46,546 nucleotides of DNA from NCBI GenBank assembly GCA_947626555.1, contig CANQSP010000007.1, positions 1 to 46,546 on the forward strand, given 5' to 3'. This DNA is from an uncultured Clostridia bacterium. Lineage in GTDB: Bacteria > Bacillota > Clostridia > TANB77 > CAG-508. Both the position numbers and the translations under genes were made by a program. Position 1 is the stretch's first letter, and each line of letters begins with the position of its first letter. Of this stretch, positions 18,878 to 25,890 are shown in pieces. The notes beneath the pieces were generated by a model. That model had not been told where the DNA came from and did not search any database. It saw only the letters and a program-made list of their open reading frames with translations.

Positions 18878-20101
18878 ATGTCAGTATTAACAGTAATGCC
18901 TAAATTTCGATATCCTTGCTCGAGGCAGTTTCCTTTTGATGAAACTGCCGAAGAAATAGTGAGGGCTATCGAAAAGCGGAATTGGAAAGTACCGGGTATA
19001 ACAGTTGAGTTTGAAACTAATGGCTCTGGAGAAGAAAAATATCAGGAGGTTCAGTATATTACAGGAGATAACTTCAAACTGTACTTTTGCCGAGGTCAAG
19101 GAAATTTTGATGATGGCTCGCATAATTCGGCAGCACTTGAAACTATTTGTATTCCGAAGCAAATGATTGAGGTTTATGAAGACGAATCGGGACCGAGGTA
19201 TTATTTGTATGTAGGTAAGGATTGGGAGGCGGATAAAAAGTGGTTTATGAATTCTATCAAAATAAATGCTAAACTCTTTAAAGAGCCACGAAGATATCTG
19301 GTATACCATGGCAAGCATAATGCCGATAGTCGGAGAGCCAAAGAGTTAGTTGCTCGTAGTGATTTAGGACGAGAGTACTTACCTATAGGTGACGAGCCGT
19401 TTTGGATTAATCTTGAGCAGAAGTTTAATGAGTTTACAATATGGTTAAAAGAAAATGTTCTCGACTATATTCTTACATTTCCAGAAGCAGATGTTATACA
19501 GCCACCAACACCAATGGAAGAACTTATTCCATACGAAGGTCCATGGAAGACAATTTTTAGTATATGTGGGTCACGAGATGCAGAAAGAATAGAAATAGGT
19601 ATGGAAAACCCAAAAAAGTTGATTCCGAAAGCACGACATGCATATTTTGGTAATGGAAGCCGATTAGTACCATTAAGTGTTCAGAATAAAGGTAAGTTCC
19701 CCAAGATAGCATATGACGGTTTTATTTGGTGTGATGTAAATCAGGAAGGTAATGTCACTAAAAATTCAAAATTTGTAGATGAAGTACGGAGTGAGATGTC
19801 TCCTTACCCTTATTTTAGTTCTTGGTACATTGTTGCCATAAAACTCAAATATGCAAATGGTGTTTATGTGGCAGATAATTCAAAGTATGAGGAAACACGG
19901 GAAAAACTTTTTGAGGCTATAGCTCCGCGTGAAAGGCTCACAGATGAGGAACTTAATAGTGCAATTGCCGAAAGGGGAGCGACTATTGTTCCTGTTACCG
20001 AATATAAGGGCAATTACAAAGAGCCAATAGTTCTTATTAACCGTGAATTAGACTTTGATGAAATTGATTGGATTAAAGAAGTTAAAAATCTTGATGAGTA
20101 A
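18878..20101 (+). CDS. Unrecognised 407-residue protein, paralogue 1
   Basis: I do not recognise this family. The protein is soluble with no signal peptide or membrane helix. It starts MSVLTVMPKFRYPCSRQFPF and holds conserved-looking blocks FDETAEEIVRAIEKRNWKVP, QGNFDDGSHNSAALETICIP, YHGKHN, QPPTPMEELIPYEGPW, YDGFIWCDVNQEGNV and a C-terminal RELDFDEIDW. The start is firm (AGGAGG 7 bases upstream). Codons are richer in G+C (gccgaa, cgg, ccgcgtgaaagg) than in the host genes, suggesting import. The second copy at 21751 is nearly identical at both ends but differs in clusters through the middle (roughly residues 148-330). Mixed alpha/beta with many aromatics; enzyme or antagonistic-type function cannot be judged. 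Confidence 0.75.
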   Translation: MSVLTVMPKFRYPCSRQFPFDETAEEIVRAIEKRNWKVPGITVEFETNGSGEEKYQEVQYITGDNFKLYFCRGQGNFDDGSHNSAALETICIPKQMIEVYEDESGPRYYLYVGKDWEADKKWFMNSIKINAKLFKEPRRYLVYHGKHNADSRRAKELVARSDLGREYLPIGDEPFWINLEQKFNEFTIWLKENVLDYILTFPEADVIQPPTPMEELIPYEGPWKTIFSICGSRDAERIEIGMENPKKLIPKARHAYFGNGSRLVPLSVQNKGKFPKIAYDGFIWCDVNQEGNVTKNSKFVDEVRSEMSPYPYFSSWYIVAIKLKYANGVYVADNSKYEETREKLFEAIAPRERLTDEELNSAIAERGATIVPVTEYKGNYKEPIVLINRELDFDEIDWIKEVKNLDE

Positions 20102-20111
20102 TACTGATGTT

Positions 20112-20140
20112 GGACTCCTGGAGATAATCTCTGGGAGTCC
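20112..20140 (+). terminator. Hairpin ending cassette 1
   Basis: 13-bp stem GGACTCCTGGAGA / TCTCTGGGAGTCC with loop TAA. The copy at 22985 replaces a G-T pair by A-T, keeping the fold. There is no U run, so it may act as an RNA 3' end stabiliser instead of a terminator. Confidence 0.65.
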
Positions 20141-20145
20141 ATTAA

Positions 20146-20199
20146 ACTAATAGTGAGGCAATGGAACAAGGAATTATAGTGCAATACGAAAGTAAATAA
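20146..20199 (+). pseudogene. Duplicated 3' fragment of the anti-sigma-like gene
   Basis: This encodes the last 17 codons (TNSEAMEQGIIVQYESK and a stop) of the protein at 18173-18616, with three residue changes, and lacks any start or ribosome site. It is joined to the end of cassette 1 at the shared bases ACTAATAG. It is the front part of direct repeat copy 2. Confidence 0.85.
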
Positions 20200-20300
20200 A
20201 ATATAATTTTATTAAAAATGCTAGTTAGTGAATTATAACTTATATATGCAAGTGATTATTTAGATAGTCACTTGTATTTTATTTTTATATGAAAAAACTT
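20150..20300 (+). repeat. Direct repeat, copy 2
   Basis: This matches 18567-18716 with a few substitutions and one extra T. It carries the gene fragment and a second copy of the CAAGTGA/TCACTTG terminator (20246-20277). The match stops at GAAAAAACTT, after which a separate hairpin (20291-20321, GAAAAAACTT/AAAGTTTTTTC) occurs. Confidence 0.85.
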
Positions 20301-20338
20301 CATAAAATTTAAAAGTTTTTTCATAATTTTGAAAAAAC

Positions 20339-20367
20339 TTGACTATAATAATATAAAAGAGTATAAT
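20339..20367 (+). promoter_or_regulatory. Sigma-A promoter of the DUF4143 ATPase gene
   Basis: TTGACT (20339-20344), 17 bases, TATAAT (20362-20367), 22 bases before the GGAGG site. Confidence 0.75.
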
Positions 20368-20389
20368 AAAAGTAGTTGGAGGAAAGTTT

Positions 20390-21607
20390 ATGGAGAGAAT
20401 AAAAAGAGAAAATTATTTATCTATATTAAAAAATTTCAAAGATGAGCAAATTATAAAAGTGATAACAGGAATTAGGAGATGTGGTAAATCTACTTTATTA
20501 GAGCTATTTCAAGACTATTTAAAAGAAAATGGAGTAGAAGATAATCAAATTATATCAATCAATTTTGAGGATGCAGATTATGAAGAATTACAAGATAGAA
20601 AAAAGTTATATAATTATTTAAAATCAAAATTAGTAAAAGGCAAAAAAACATATATATTTTTGGATGAAATCCAAAATGTTGATGAATTTGAAAAAACAGT
20701 AGATAGTCTTTTTATTAATAAAAGTGTGGATTTATATATAACTGGTTCAAATGCGTATCTTTTATCATCAGAACTTGCAACGTTACTTACAGGAAGATAT
20801 ATAGAAATTAAAATGTTGCCTTTATCATTTAAAGAATATATGTCAGCATTTGAAGATAAAACAGATTTATCAAGGAAATTTAGAGATTATTTACAATACA
20901 GTTCATTTCCACAGGCTACCCAATTATTTAAAATTAATCCACAAAACATTAATTTATTTTTAGATGGAATATACAATACTATTTTATTTAAAGATGTAAT
21001 GCAAAGAAGGGGAATAACAGACAAGAACACATTAGAGAGAGTAACTAAATATTTATATGATAATATAGGAAATAGAACTAGTATGAAAAATATAAGTGAC
21101 AATATAGAAGGATTAGAAAAAAATAATTCATATAACACAGTTTCAACATATGTGCAAGCATTAATAGATAGTTATATTGTATATAAAGCAAATAGGTATG
21201 ATATAAAAGGAAAAGAGTTTTTAAAAACTCAAGAAAAATATTATGCAGTAGATATAGGACTTAGATATTATATGTTAGGTCAAGGTTCTGGTAAAGATAT
21301 GGGACATATATTAGAAAATGTAGTTTATTTGGAACTATTAAGACGAGGATATGAAGTTTATATTGGAAAGTATGACGATTTAGAAGTGGATTTTGTAGCA
21401 AAAAATCCAGAAAATACAATATATTATCAAGTGGCATTAACCACAAGAGAAACAGCTAATGGTAGTATATTAGAAAGAGAATTAGCTCCATTGAAAAAAA
21501 TAAATGATAATTATCCTAAATATATATTAACATTAGATGATGATTTAAATGCTGATTTTGATGGAATAAAGAAAATTAATGTAATAGATTGGTTGCTTAA
21601 TGATTAA
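20390..21607 (+). CDS. AAA-type ATPase with DUF4143 C-terminal domain
   Basis: The N-terminal AAA_14 domain has Walker A TGIRRCGKSTLL (about residues 27-38), Walker B KTYIFLDEIQNV (about 87-98), and a sensor region YITGSNAYLLSSELATLLTGR. The C-terminal DUF4143 region (about 200-400) contains YAVDIGLRYYMLG, ENVVYLELLRRGYEVYIGK and VDFVAKNPENTIYYQVAL, the last resembling a restriction-endonuclease-like core. The length of 405 is typical. These ATPases are common, often horizontally moved, and functionally undefined; some may act as toxins or DNA-binding factors. Codon use is A/T-rich like the host. It sits between the two 407-residue cassettes and has its own promoter. Confidence 0.9.
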   Translation: MERIKRENYLSILKNFKDEQIIKVITGIRRCGKSTLLELFQDYLKENGVEDNQIISINFEDADYEELQDRKKLYNYLKSKLVKGKKTYIFLDEIQNVDEFEKTVDSLFINKSVDLYITGSNAYLLSSELATLLTGRYIEIKMLPLSFKEYMSAFEDKTDLSRKFRDYLQYSSFPQATQLFKINPQNINLFLDGIYNTILFKDVMQRRGITDKNTLERVTKYLYDNIGNRTSMKNISDNIEGLEKNNSYNTVSTYVQALIDSYIVYKANRYDIKGKEFLKTQEKYYAVDIGLRYYMLGQGSGKDMGHILENVVYLELLRRGYEVYIGKYDDLEVDFVAKNPENTIYYQVALTTRETANGSILERELAPLKKINDNYPKYILTLDDDLNADFDGIKKINVIDWLLND

Positions 21608-21631
21608 TTAGCGTTAAATTATGTAGTTCTA

Positions 21632-21750
21632 TTTACATTTGACATAAAAAGTATTATAATATAGCCTATAAATTGGTTATTGCACAACCGAGTATAAAAT
21701 TATACGGGGGAGTGCAATTCCTCCGTAAATCTTTTTAGGAGGAAAAAAAT
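21632..21750 (+). promoter_or_regulatory. Promoter and kissing-loop structured leader, copy 2
   Basis: TTTACA (21632-21637), 17 bases, TATAAT (21655-21660). H1 is 21673-21691 with loop ATTGCAC (21679-21685). H3 is 21703-21727 with loop GTGCAAT (21712-21718). TTCCTCC (21718-21724) is complementary to GGAGGAA (21738-21744). The only change from copy 1 within the hairpin region is one A-to-T in the H2 region (GTATAAAATTATAC), which keeps the possible H2 pairing. Confidence 0.7.
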
Positions 21751-22974
21751 ATGTCAGTATTAACAGTAATGCCTAAATTTTTATATCCTTGCTCTAGGCA
21801 GTTTCCTTTTGATGAGACTGCCGAAGAAATAGTGAGGGCTATCGAAAAGCGGAATTGGAAAGTACCGGGTATAACAGTTGAGTTTAGAACTAATGGCTCT
21901 GGAGAAGAAAAATATCAGAAGGTTCAGTATATTGCCGGAGATAACTTCAAACTGTACTTTTTCCGAGGTCAAGGAAATTTTGATGATGGCTCGCATAATT
22001 CGGCAGCACTTGAAACTATTTGTATTCCGAAGCAAATGATTGAGGTTTATGAAGACGAATCGGGACCGAGGTATTATTTGTATGTAGGTAAGGATTGGGA
22101 GGCGGATAAAAAGTGGTTTATGAATTCTATCAAAATAAATGCTAAACTCTTTAAAGAGCCACGAAGATATCTGGTATACCATGGCAAGCATAATGCCGTT
22201 AGTCGGAGAGCCAAAGAGTTAGTTGCTTATGGTAATTTTGGAAGAGAGTATTCACCTATAGGTGACGAGCCGTTTTGGATTGATCTTGAACAGAAATTTA
22301 ATGAGTTTACAACATGGTTAAAAGAAAATGTTCTTGATTACATCCTTACGTTTCCAGAAGCAGATGTTATACAGCCACCAACACCAATGGAAGAACTTAT
22401 TCCATACGAAGGTCCATGGGAAACAATTTTTAGTATATGTGGGTCAAGCGATGCAGGAAGAATAGAAATAGGTAAAATAGACCCAAAACTTTTGATTCCT
22501 AGCGCACGACATGCATATTTTGGTAAAAGTAATCGATTAGTATCATTAAGTATTCAAAATAAAGGTAAGTTCCCCAATGTAGCATATGACGGTTTTATTT
22601 GGTGTGATGTAAATCAGGAAGGTAATGTCACTAAAAATTCAGAATTTGTATATGAAGTGCGGAATGGCATGACTCCTTACTCTCTTTCTAATTCTTGGTA
22701 CATTGTTGCCATAAAACTCAAATATGCAAATGGTGTTTATGTGGCAGATAATTCAAAGTATGAGGAAACACGGGAAAAACTTTTTGAGGCTATAGCTCCA
22801 CGTGAAAGGCTCACAGATGAGGAACTTAATAGTGCGATTGCCGAAAGGGGAGCGACTATTGTTCCTGTTACCGAATATAAAGGCAATTACAAAGAGCCAA
22901 TAGTGCTTATCAACCGTGAATTAGACTTTGATGAAATTGATTGGGTTAAAAAAGCTGAAAATCTTGATGAGTAA
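21751..22974 (+). CDS. Unrecognised 407-residue protein, paralogue 2
   Basis: Same length and family as the protein at 18878. The N-terminal ~147 residues differ at about five positions (for example KFLYP for KFRYP). The C-terminal ~75 are identical except in the last ten (DWVKKAENLDE for DWIKEVKNLDE). The middle differs repeatedly: VAYGNFGREYSPIG for VARSDLGREYLPIG, KIDPKLLIPSARHAYFGKSN for MENPKKLIPKARHAYFGNGS, and YEVRNGMTPYSLSNSW for DEVRSEMSPYPYFSSW. The gene is intact with the same strong ribosome site. Retention of both copies with clustered replacements suggests functional diversification or gene conversion with a third relative. The function is unknown. Confidence 0.75.
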   Translation: MSVLTVMPKFLYPCSRQFPFDETAEEIVRAIEKRNWKVPGITVEFRTNGSGEEKYQKVQYIAGDNFKLYFFRGQGNFDDGSHNSAALETICIPKQMIEVYEDESGPRYYLYVGKDWEADKKWFMNSIKINAKLFKEPRRYLVYHGKHNAVSRRAKELVAYGNFGREYSPIGDEPFWIDLEQKFNEFTTWLKENVLDYILTFPEADVIQPPTPMEELIPYEGPWETIFSICGSSDAGRIEIGKIDPKLLIPSARHAYFGKSNRLVSLSIQNKGKFPNVAYDGFIWCDVNQEGNVTKNSEFVYEVRNGMTPYSLSNSWYIVAIKLKYANGVYVADNSKYEETREKLFEAIAPRERLTDEELNSAIAERGATIVPVTEYKGNYKEPIVLINRELDFDEIDWVKKAENLDE

Positions 22975-22984
22975 TACTGATGTT

Positions 22985-23013
22985 GGACTCCTAGAGATAA
23001 TCTCTGGGAGTCC
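22985..23013 (+). terminator. Hairpin ending cassette 2
   Basis: GGACTCCTAGAGA / TCTCTGGGAGTCC, 13 bp, loop TAA. It is followed after one base by the long-hairpin element. Confidence 0.65.
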
Positions 23014-23014
23014 A

Positions 23015-23286
23015 TTAAACTAATAGGGACGGGGTTAAATAGTTTAGTGGAAATATATTAAAAATATTTGCAAAACATTAAGATATTATTTATTTAGTAA
23101 CATTTTGTGGGGACCAGCAAATTATAGCTTGTAAAAAAATTTATTTTGTAAAACTTGTTTTGCATAAATAAATTTTTTTTACAAGCTATTATGTAGCTGG
23201 GAGTTACTAAATAAATAATATCTTAATGTTTTGCAATAGAGTAATCAAATCCACTAAACTATTTAACCCCGTCCCTATTAGTTTAA
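23015..23286. repeat. Long-hairpin MITE-like element, copy 1
   Basis: 272 bp. The ends are inverted repeats beginning TTAAACTAATAGGGACGGGG and continuing TTAAATAGTTTAGTGG. Inside are a perfect 32-base inverted pair (from GCAAAACATTAAGATATT to its complement) and a perfect 21-base pair (ATAGCTTGTAAAAAAATTTA...). An asymmetric internal bulge (TTTTGTGGGGACCAGCAAATT opposite TATGTAGCTGGGAG) is conserved between copies. There is no open reading frame. Together with the hairpin at 22985 and the sufC promoter it fills the 384-bp gap after the second 407-residue gene. Confidence 0.85.
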
Positions 23287-23289
23287 TTG

Positions 23290-23318
23290 TTTACAATCTA
23301 ACATATTTATTGTATAAT
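23290..23318 (+). promoter_or_regulatory. Sigma-A promoter of sufCB
   Basis: TTTACA (23290-23295), 17 bases, TATAAT (23313-23318). It lies immediately outside the hairpin element, 41 bases before the sufC start. Confidence 0.75.
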
Positions 23319-23358
23319 ATGTAATGTACTAAAAAAGGCAATATAGAAAGGAAAAATT

Positions 23359-24078
23359 ATGTTAGAATTAAAAGATATTTGTTTTACAAGGGAAAATAAA
23401 AAAATATTAGACCATGTTAGCCTAAACATAGATACTGATAAATTTGTTGTTATTACAGGACCAAATGGTTCAGGTAAATCTACGCTGGTTAAAATAATTA
23501 TGGGAATTGAGAAGCCAGATGAAGGAAAAGTTTTATTAGAAGGAAAAGATATTACAAATTTATCTATTGATGAAAGAGCAAAAATGGGTATAGGTTTTGC
23601 ATTTCAGCAACCAGTTAAATTTAAGGGAATAACAGTATATGATTTATTAAAATTATCTTCTGGAAAAGAATTAAATAAAAGCGAAGCCTGTGATATTTTA
23701 TCAAAAGTAGGGTTATGTGCTAAAGAATATGTAGATAGAGAAGTAAATGGTTCTTTATCAGGTGGGGAACTAAAAAGAATAGAAATTGCAACAGTAGCTG
23801 TACGTAATTCAAAATTTACTATTTTTGATGAACCAGAGGCAGGAATTGATTTATGGAGTTTTCAAAGTTTAATAAAAATATTTGAAGATATGAGAAAAAT
23901 AGTAAGGGGAACTACTCTTATAATTTCACATCAAGAACGTATTTTAAATATAGCAGATGAAATTATTTTGATGAAAGATGGAAAAATAGAAGCAGAAGGA
24001 AGCAAAGAAGATTTATTAGGAAAAGTACTAGAAAGACCTATATGTTGTAAGTTAGGAGGTAGTAAAGACAATGGATAA
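23359..24078 (+). CDS. sufC: SufC-type ATPase of iron-sulfur cluster assembly (SmsC)
   Basis: A 239-residue soluble ABC ATPase: Walker A GPNGSGKSTLVK (about 34-45), Q-loop FAFQQPVKFKGI, signature LSGGELKRIEIA (about 135-146), Walker B FTIFDEPEAGIDLW, and an H-loop ISHQER. The EPEAGIDLWS form after Walker B and KFKGI after the Q-loop are SufC marks, distinguishing it from transporters. It drives conformational change of the SufB scaffold. The gene overlaps sufB by 8 bases. Only sufC and sufB are present; no sufD, sufS or sufU is adjacent, matching the minimal SmsCB form described in archaea and clostridia. The start has GAAAGGA upstream. Confidence 0.93.
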   Translation: MLELKDICFTRENKKILDHVSLNIDTDKFVVITGPNGSGKSTLVKIIMGIEKPDEGKVLLEGKDITNLSIDERAKMGIGFAFQQPVKFKGITVYDLLKLSSGKELNKSEACDILSKVGLCAKEYVDREVNGSLSGGELKRIEIATVAVRNSKFTIFDEPEAGIDLWSFQSLIKIFEDMRKIVRGTTLIISHQERILNIADEIILMKDGKIEAEGSKEDLLGKVLERPICCKLGGSKDNG

Positions 24079-24991
24079 AATAGATGTTAACTTATTACAT
24101 GAAATTACTGATATGCAGGGAGAAACTTTTGAAGGTGCTTATAACATTCGTAAAAATGGAGCAGGTATTGAAAGAAAAGTAACAGATAATGTTAATATTG
24201 TAACTAAAAAAGAGGTATCGGGAATAGATATTTATGTTAAAGAAAATACGAAGTTTGAATTTATTCATATACCGGTAATTATTACAGAAAGTGGATTAAA
24301 TGATGTAGTTTACAATGATTTTTATATTGGAAAAAATGCAAATGTTGTTATAGTAGCAGGTTGTGGAATTCATAATGACCATCATAAAGATTCACAACAT
24401 GATGGAATCCATCGTTTCTTTTTAGAAGAAGGTGCTAAAGTAAAATATATAGAAAAACATTATGGCGAAGGAAGTGGCACAGGAAAAAGAATTTTAAATC
24501 CAGTTACAGAGGTTTATTTAAAAGAAGGAGCAACTTTAGAAATGGAGTCAACACAAATAAAAGGAGTGGACTCTACAGTAAGAGAAACAAAGGGTGTATT
24601 GGAAAAAAATACTAACTTTATTGTTACTGAAAAAATTATGACACATGGAAAACAATATGCAAAAACAATTTTTAATGTAGATTTAAACGGAGAAAATGCT
24701 AGCACTAAAGTAACTTCAAGGTCAGTTGCTACAGAAAATTCAGTGCAACAATTTGAATCAAAAGTAACTGGAAACACTAAATGTTTTGGACATGTTGAGT
24801 GTGATGCAATTATTAAAGATAAAGGAAAGGTAATTGCAATTCCGGAAATTATTGCAAATGATGTTAATGCAAATTTAATTCATGAAGCAGCTATTGGAAA
24901 AATTGCAGGAGATCAACTTATGAAATTAATGACTTTAGGGTTAAATGAAAAAGAGGCAGAACAAGCTATTATTGATGGCTTTTTAAAGTAA
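24071..24991 (+). CDS. sufB: SufB/SufD-type scaffold of the minimal iron-sulfur system (SmsB)
   Basis: A 306-residue protein, far shorter than about 465 in classical SufB, because the N-terminal region is missing. The beta-helix core is visible, with VVIVAGCGIHNDHHKDSQHDG (about 97-117) containing Cys and a His cluster that could hold a cluster or iron. The C-terminal family signature reads FGHVECDAIIKDKGKVIAIPE then NANLIHEAAIGKIAGDQL (about 237-280), including the conserved Cys and His of SufB. A single SufB-like protein would work as a homodimer with two SufC. The operon has its own promoter. Known family members of this short type are annotated SufD or SufB interchangeably. Confidence 0.9.
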   Translation: MDKIDVNLLHEITDMQGETFEGAYNIRKNGAGIERKVTDNVNIVTKKEVSGIDIYVKENTKFEFIHIPVIITESGLNDVVYNDFYIGKNANVVIVAGCGIHNDHHKDSQHDGIHRFFLEEGAKVKYIEKHYGEGSGTGKRILNPVTEVYLKEGATLEMESTQIKGVDSTVRETKGVLEKNTNFIVTEKIMTHGKQYAKTIFNVDLNGENASTKVTSRSVATENSVQQFESKVTGNTKCFGHVECDAIIKDKGKVIAIPEIIANDVNANLIHEAAIGKIAGDQLMKLMTLGLNEKEAEQAIIDGFLK

Positions 24992-25086
24992 AATAAATGA
25001 CTTGAAAAAGAGTATAATAAAAAGGATTGCTAATGGAATATAATAAATGGTTTGATATAAAACAAAATAAAATGATTAAAAAATAG

Positions 25087-25129
25087 AAAATGGTTTAAAA
25101 ATTAGTTAAATAATTTTTCAAACCATTTT
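25087..25129 (-). terminator. Terminator of tetR that overlaps its coding end
   Basis: AAAATGGTTTAAAAATTA (25087-25104), a 6-base loop, then TAATTTTTCAAACCATTTT (25111-25129, one bulge). On the minus strand it is followed by a T-rich run. The first arm encodes the last residues of the TetR protein and the stop codon lies in the stem, so gene end and terminator are fused. Confidence 0.75.
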
Positions 25130-25653
25130 TTCATGTTAAATAATAATTCATCTAAAGAATATGAGCTTTCATTTCTAAAATATTTTAAAATTTCCATTAA
25201 TATTCCATTCATAAGAAATGAGATATTAAGTTCAAGATATTTATCATTGTAAGAATCTTTTAAGGCATTATATACTTTTTGACTAGCTATTTTTTTTAAT
25301 TCTTCCAAAAATAGAAGAGATTCATCAGCAGAAAGTAGTAATTTATATGTTTCTTCATTGTCTTTCAAACATTGGATAATATTGTCGAAATAATTTATAA
25401 TATCTTGTTTAGAATACAATTTCAAATCATCACTACATAAAAGTTCAATTGTTTGTAATTGATAGTCATGAGCTACTTCATATATATTATCATAATGTGT
25501 ATAAAATGTACTTCTAGTTAGTCCAGCTCTATTAACTAATTCTGTAACAGTTATTTTGTCTAATTGTTTTTTCTCATTAATTAGTTCAGCAAAAGTTTTT
25601 TTGATTAAATTTCTAGTTTTAACAGAAGAAGAATTTAGACATTGTACTTTCAT
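25102..25653 (-). CDS. TetR/AcrR-family transcriptional regulator
   Basis: The likely start is the ATG at 25653 (MKVQCLNSSSVKTRNLI, 183 residues), because GAAAGGA lies about 12 bases upstream; ATGs at 25686 and 25665 are in frame but lack proper spacing. The N-terminal helix-turn-helix reads KTFAELINEKKQLDKITVTELVNRAGLTRSTFYTHYDNIYEV, a classic TetR pattern. The C-terminal domain (about 80-180) resembles the TetR_C_33 type. It is divergent from the MMPL transporter, and a perfect palindrome at 25788-25815 lies between them, so it probably represses both genes and responds to an exported compound. Confidence 0.92.
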   Translation of the reverse strand: MKVQCLNSSSVKTRNLIKKTFAELINEKKQLDKITVTELVNRAGLTRSTFYTHYDNIYEVAHDYQLQTIELLCSDDLKLYSKQDIINYFDNIIQCLKDNEETYKLLLSADESLLFLEELKKIASQKVYNALKDSYNDKYLELNISFLMNGILMEILKYFRNESSYSLDELLFNMKKWFEKLFN

Positions 25654-25787
25654 AGTAAATTTCATTCCTTTCTTGCTTTTTTTCAAGGCGTATATAGTAA
25701 TGAAAAATTCAAGCTATAATCCTTTCTATAAGAGCAAAATATAAAACATTATAACACACTTTTATTAAAACATAAAGACAATTTCAT

Positions 25788-25815
25788 TAAAAGTGTCTAA
25801 ATTTAGACACTTTTA
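25788..25815. promoter_or_regulatory. Perfect 28-bp palindromic operator
   Basis: The half-site TAAAAGTGTCTAAA (25788-25801) is followed directly by its exact complement to 25815. It lies between tetR and the MMPL gene, upstream of a TATAAT-like -10 (25850-25855). The size and symmetry fit a TetR-dimer operator. Confidence 0.8.
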
Positions 25816-25890
25816 TTAAGTTTATACTTCCATTGGAATAATAATGAGAGTATAATATAACGCAGGCAAAAAAGAAAGGAAGGATTTATC

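Larger units (their letters stand above)
18755..20153 (+). mobile_element. 1.4-kb gene cassette, copy 1
   Basis: The stretch from TTCTATTTACATTTGACA to GGAGTCCATTAAACTAATAG is repeated almost base for base at 21627-23026, while flanking sequences differ. The unit holds a promoter, the structured leader, one 407-residue gene and a 13-bp terminal hairpin. No transposase or recombinase lies in it. Whether it moves as a unit is inference from the sharp boundaries; a plain segmental duplication is the alternative. Confidence 0.6.
21627..23026 (+). mobile_element. 1.4-kb gene cassette, copy 2
   Basis: Same unit as 18755-20153, one base longer (an extra A before the ATG). It begins 20 bases after the ATPase gene and ends in the same ATTAAACTAATAG, which here is also the first part of the long-hairpin element. 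Confidence 0.6.

Noticed and set aside
20390-21607. The AAA ATPase as transposition helper of the cassettes
   Set aside because: AAA_14/DUF4143 proteins are not known transposition ATPases and no transposase is nearby; proximity alone is not enough.
23015-23286. CRISPR repeat or insertion sequence
   Set aside because: There are no regular spacers and no reading frame; it is a single palindrome with inverted ends.
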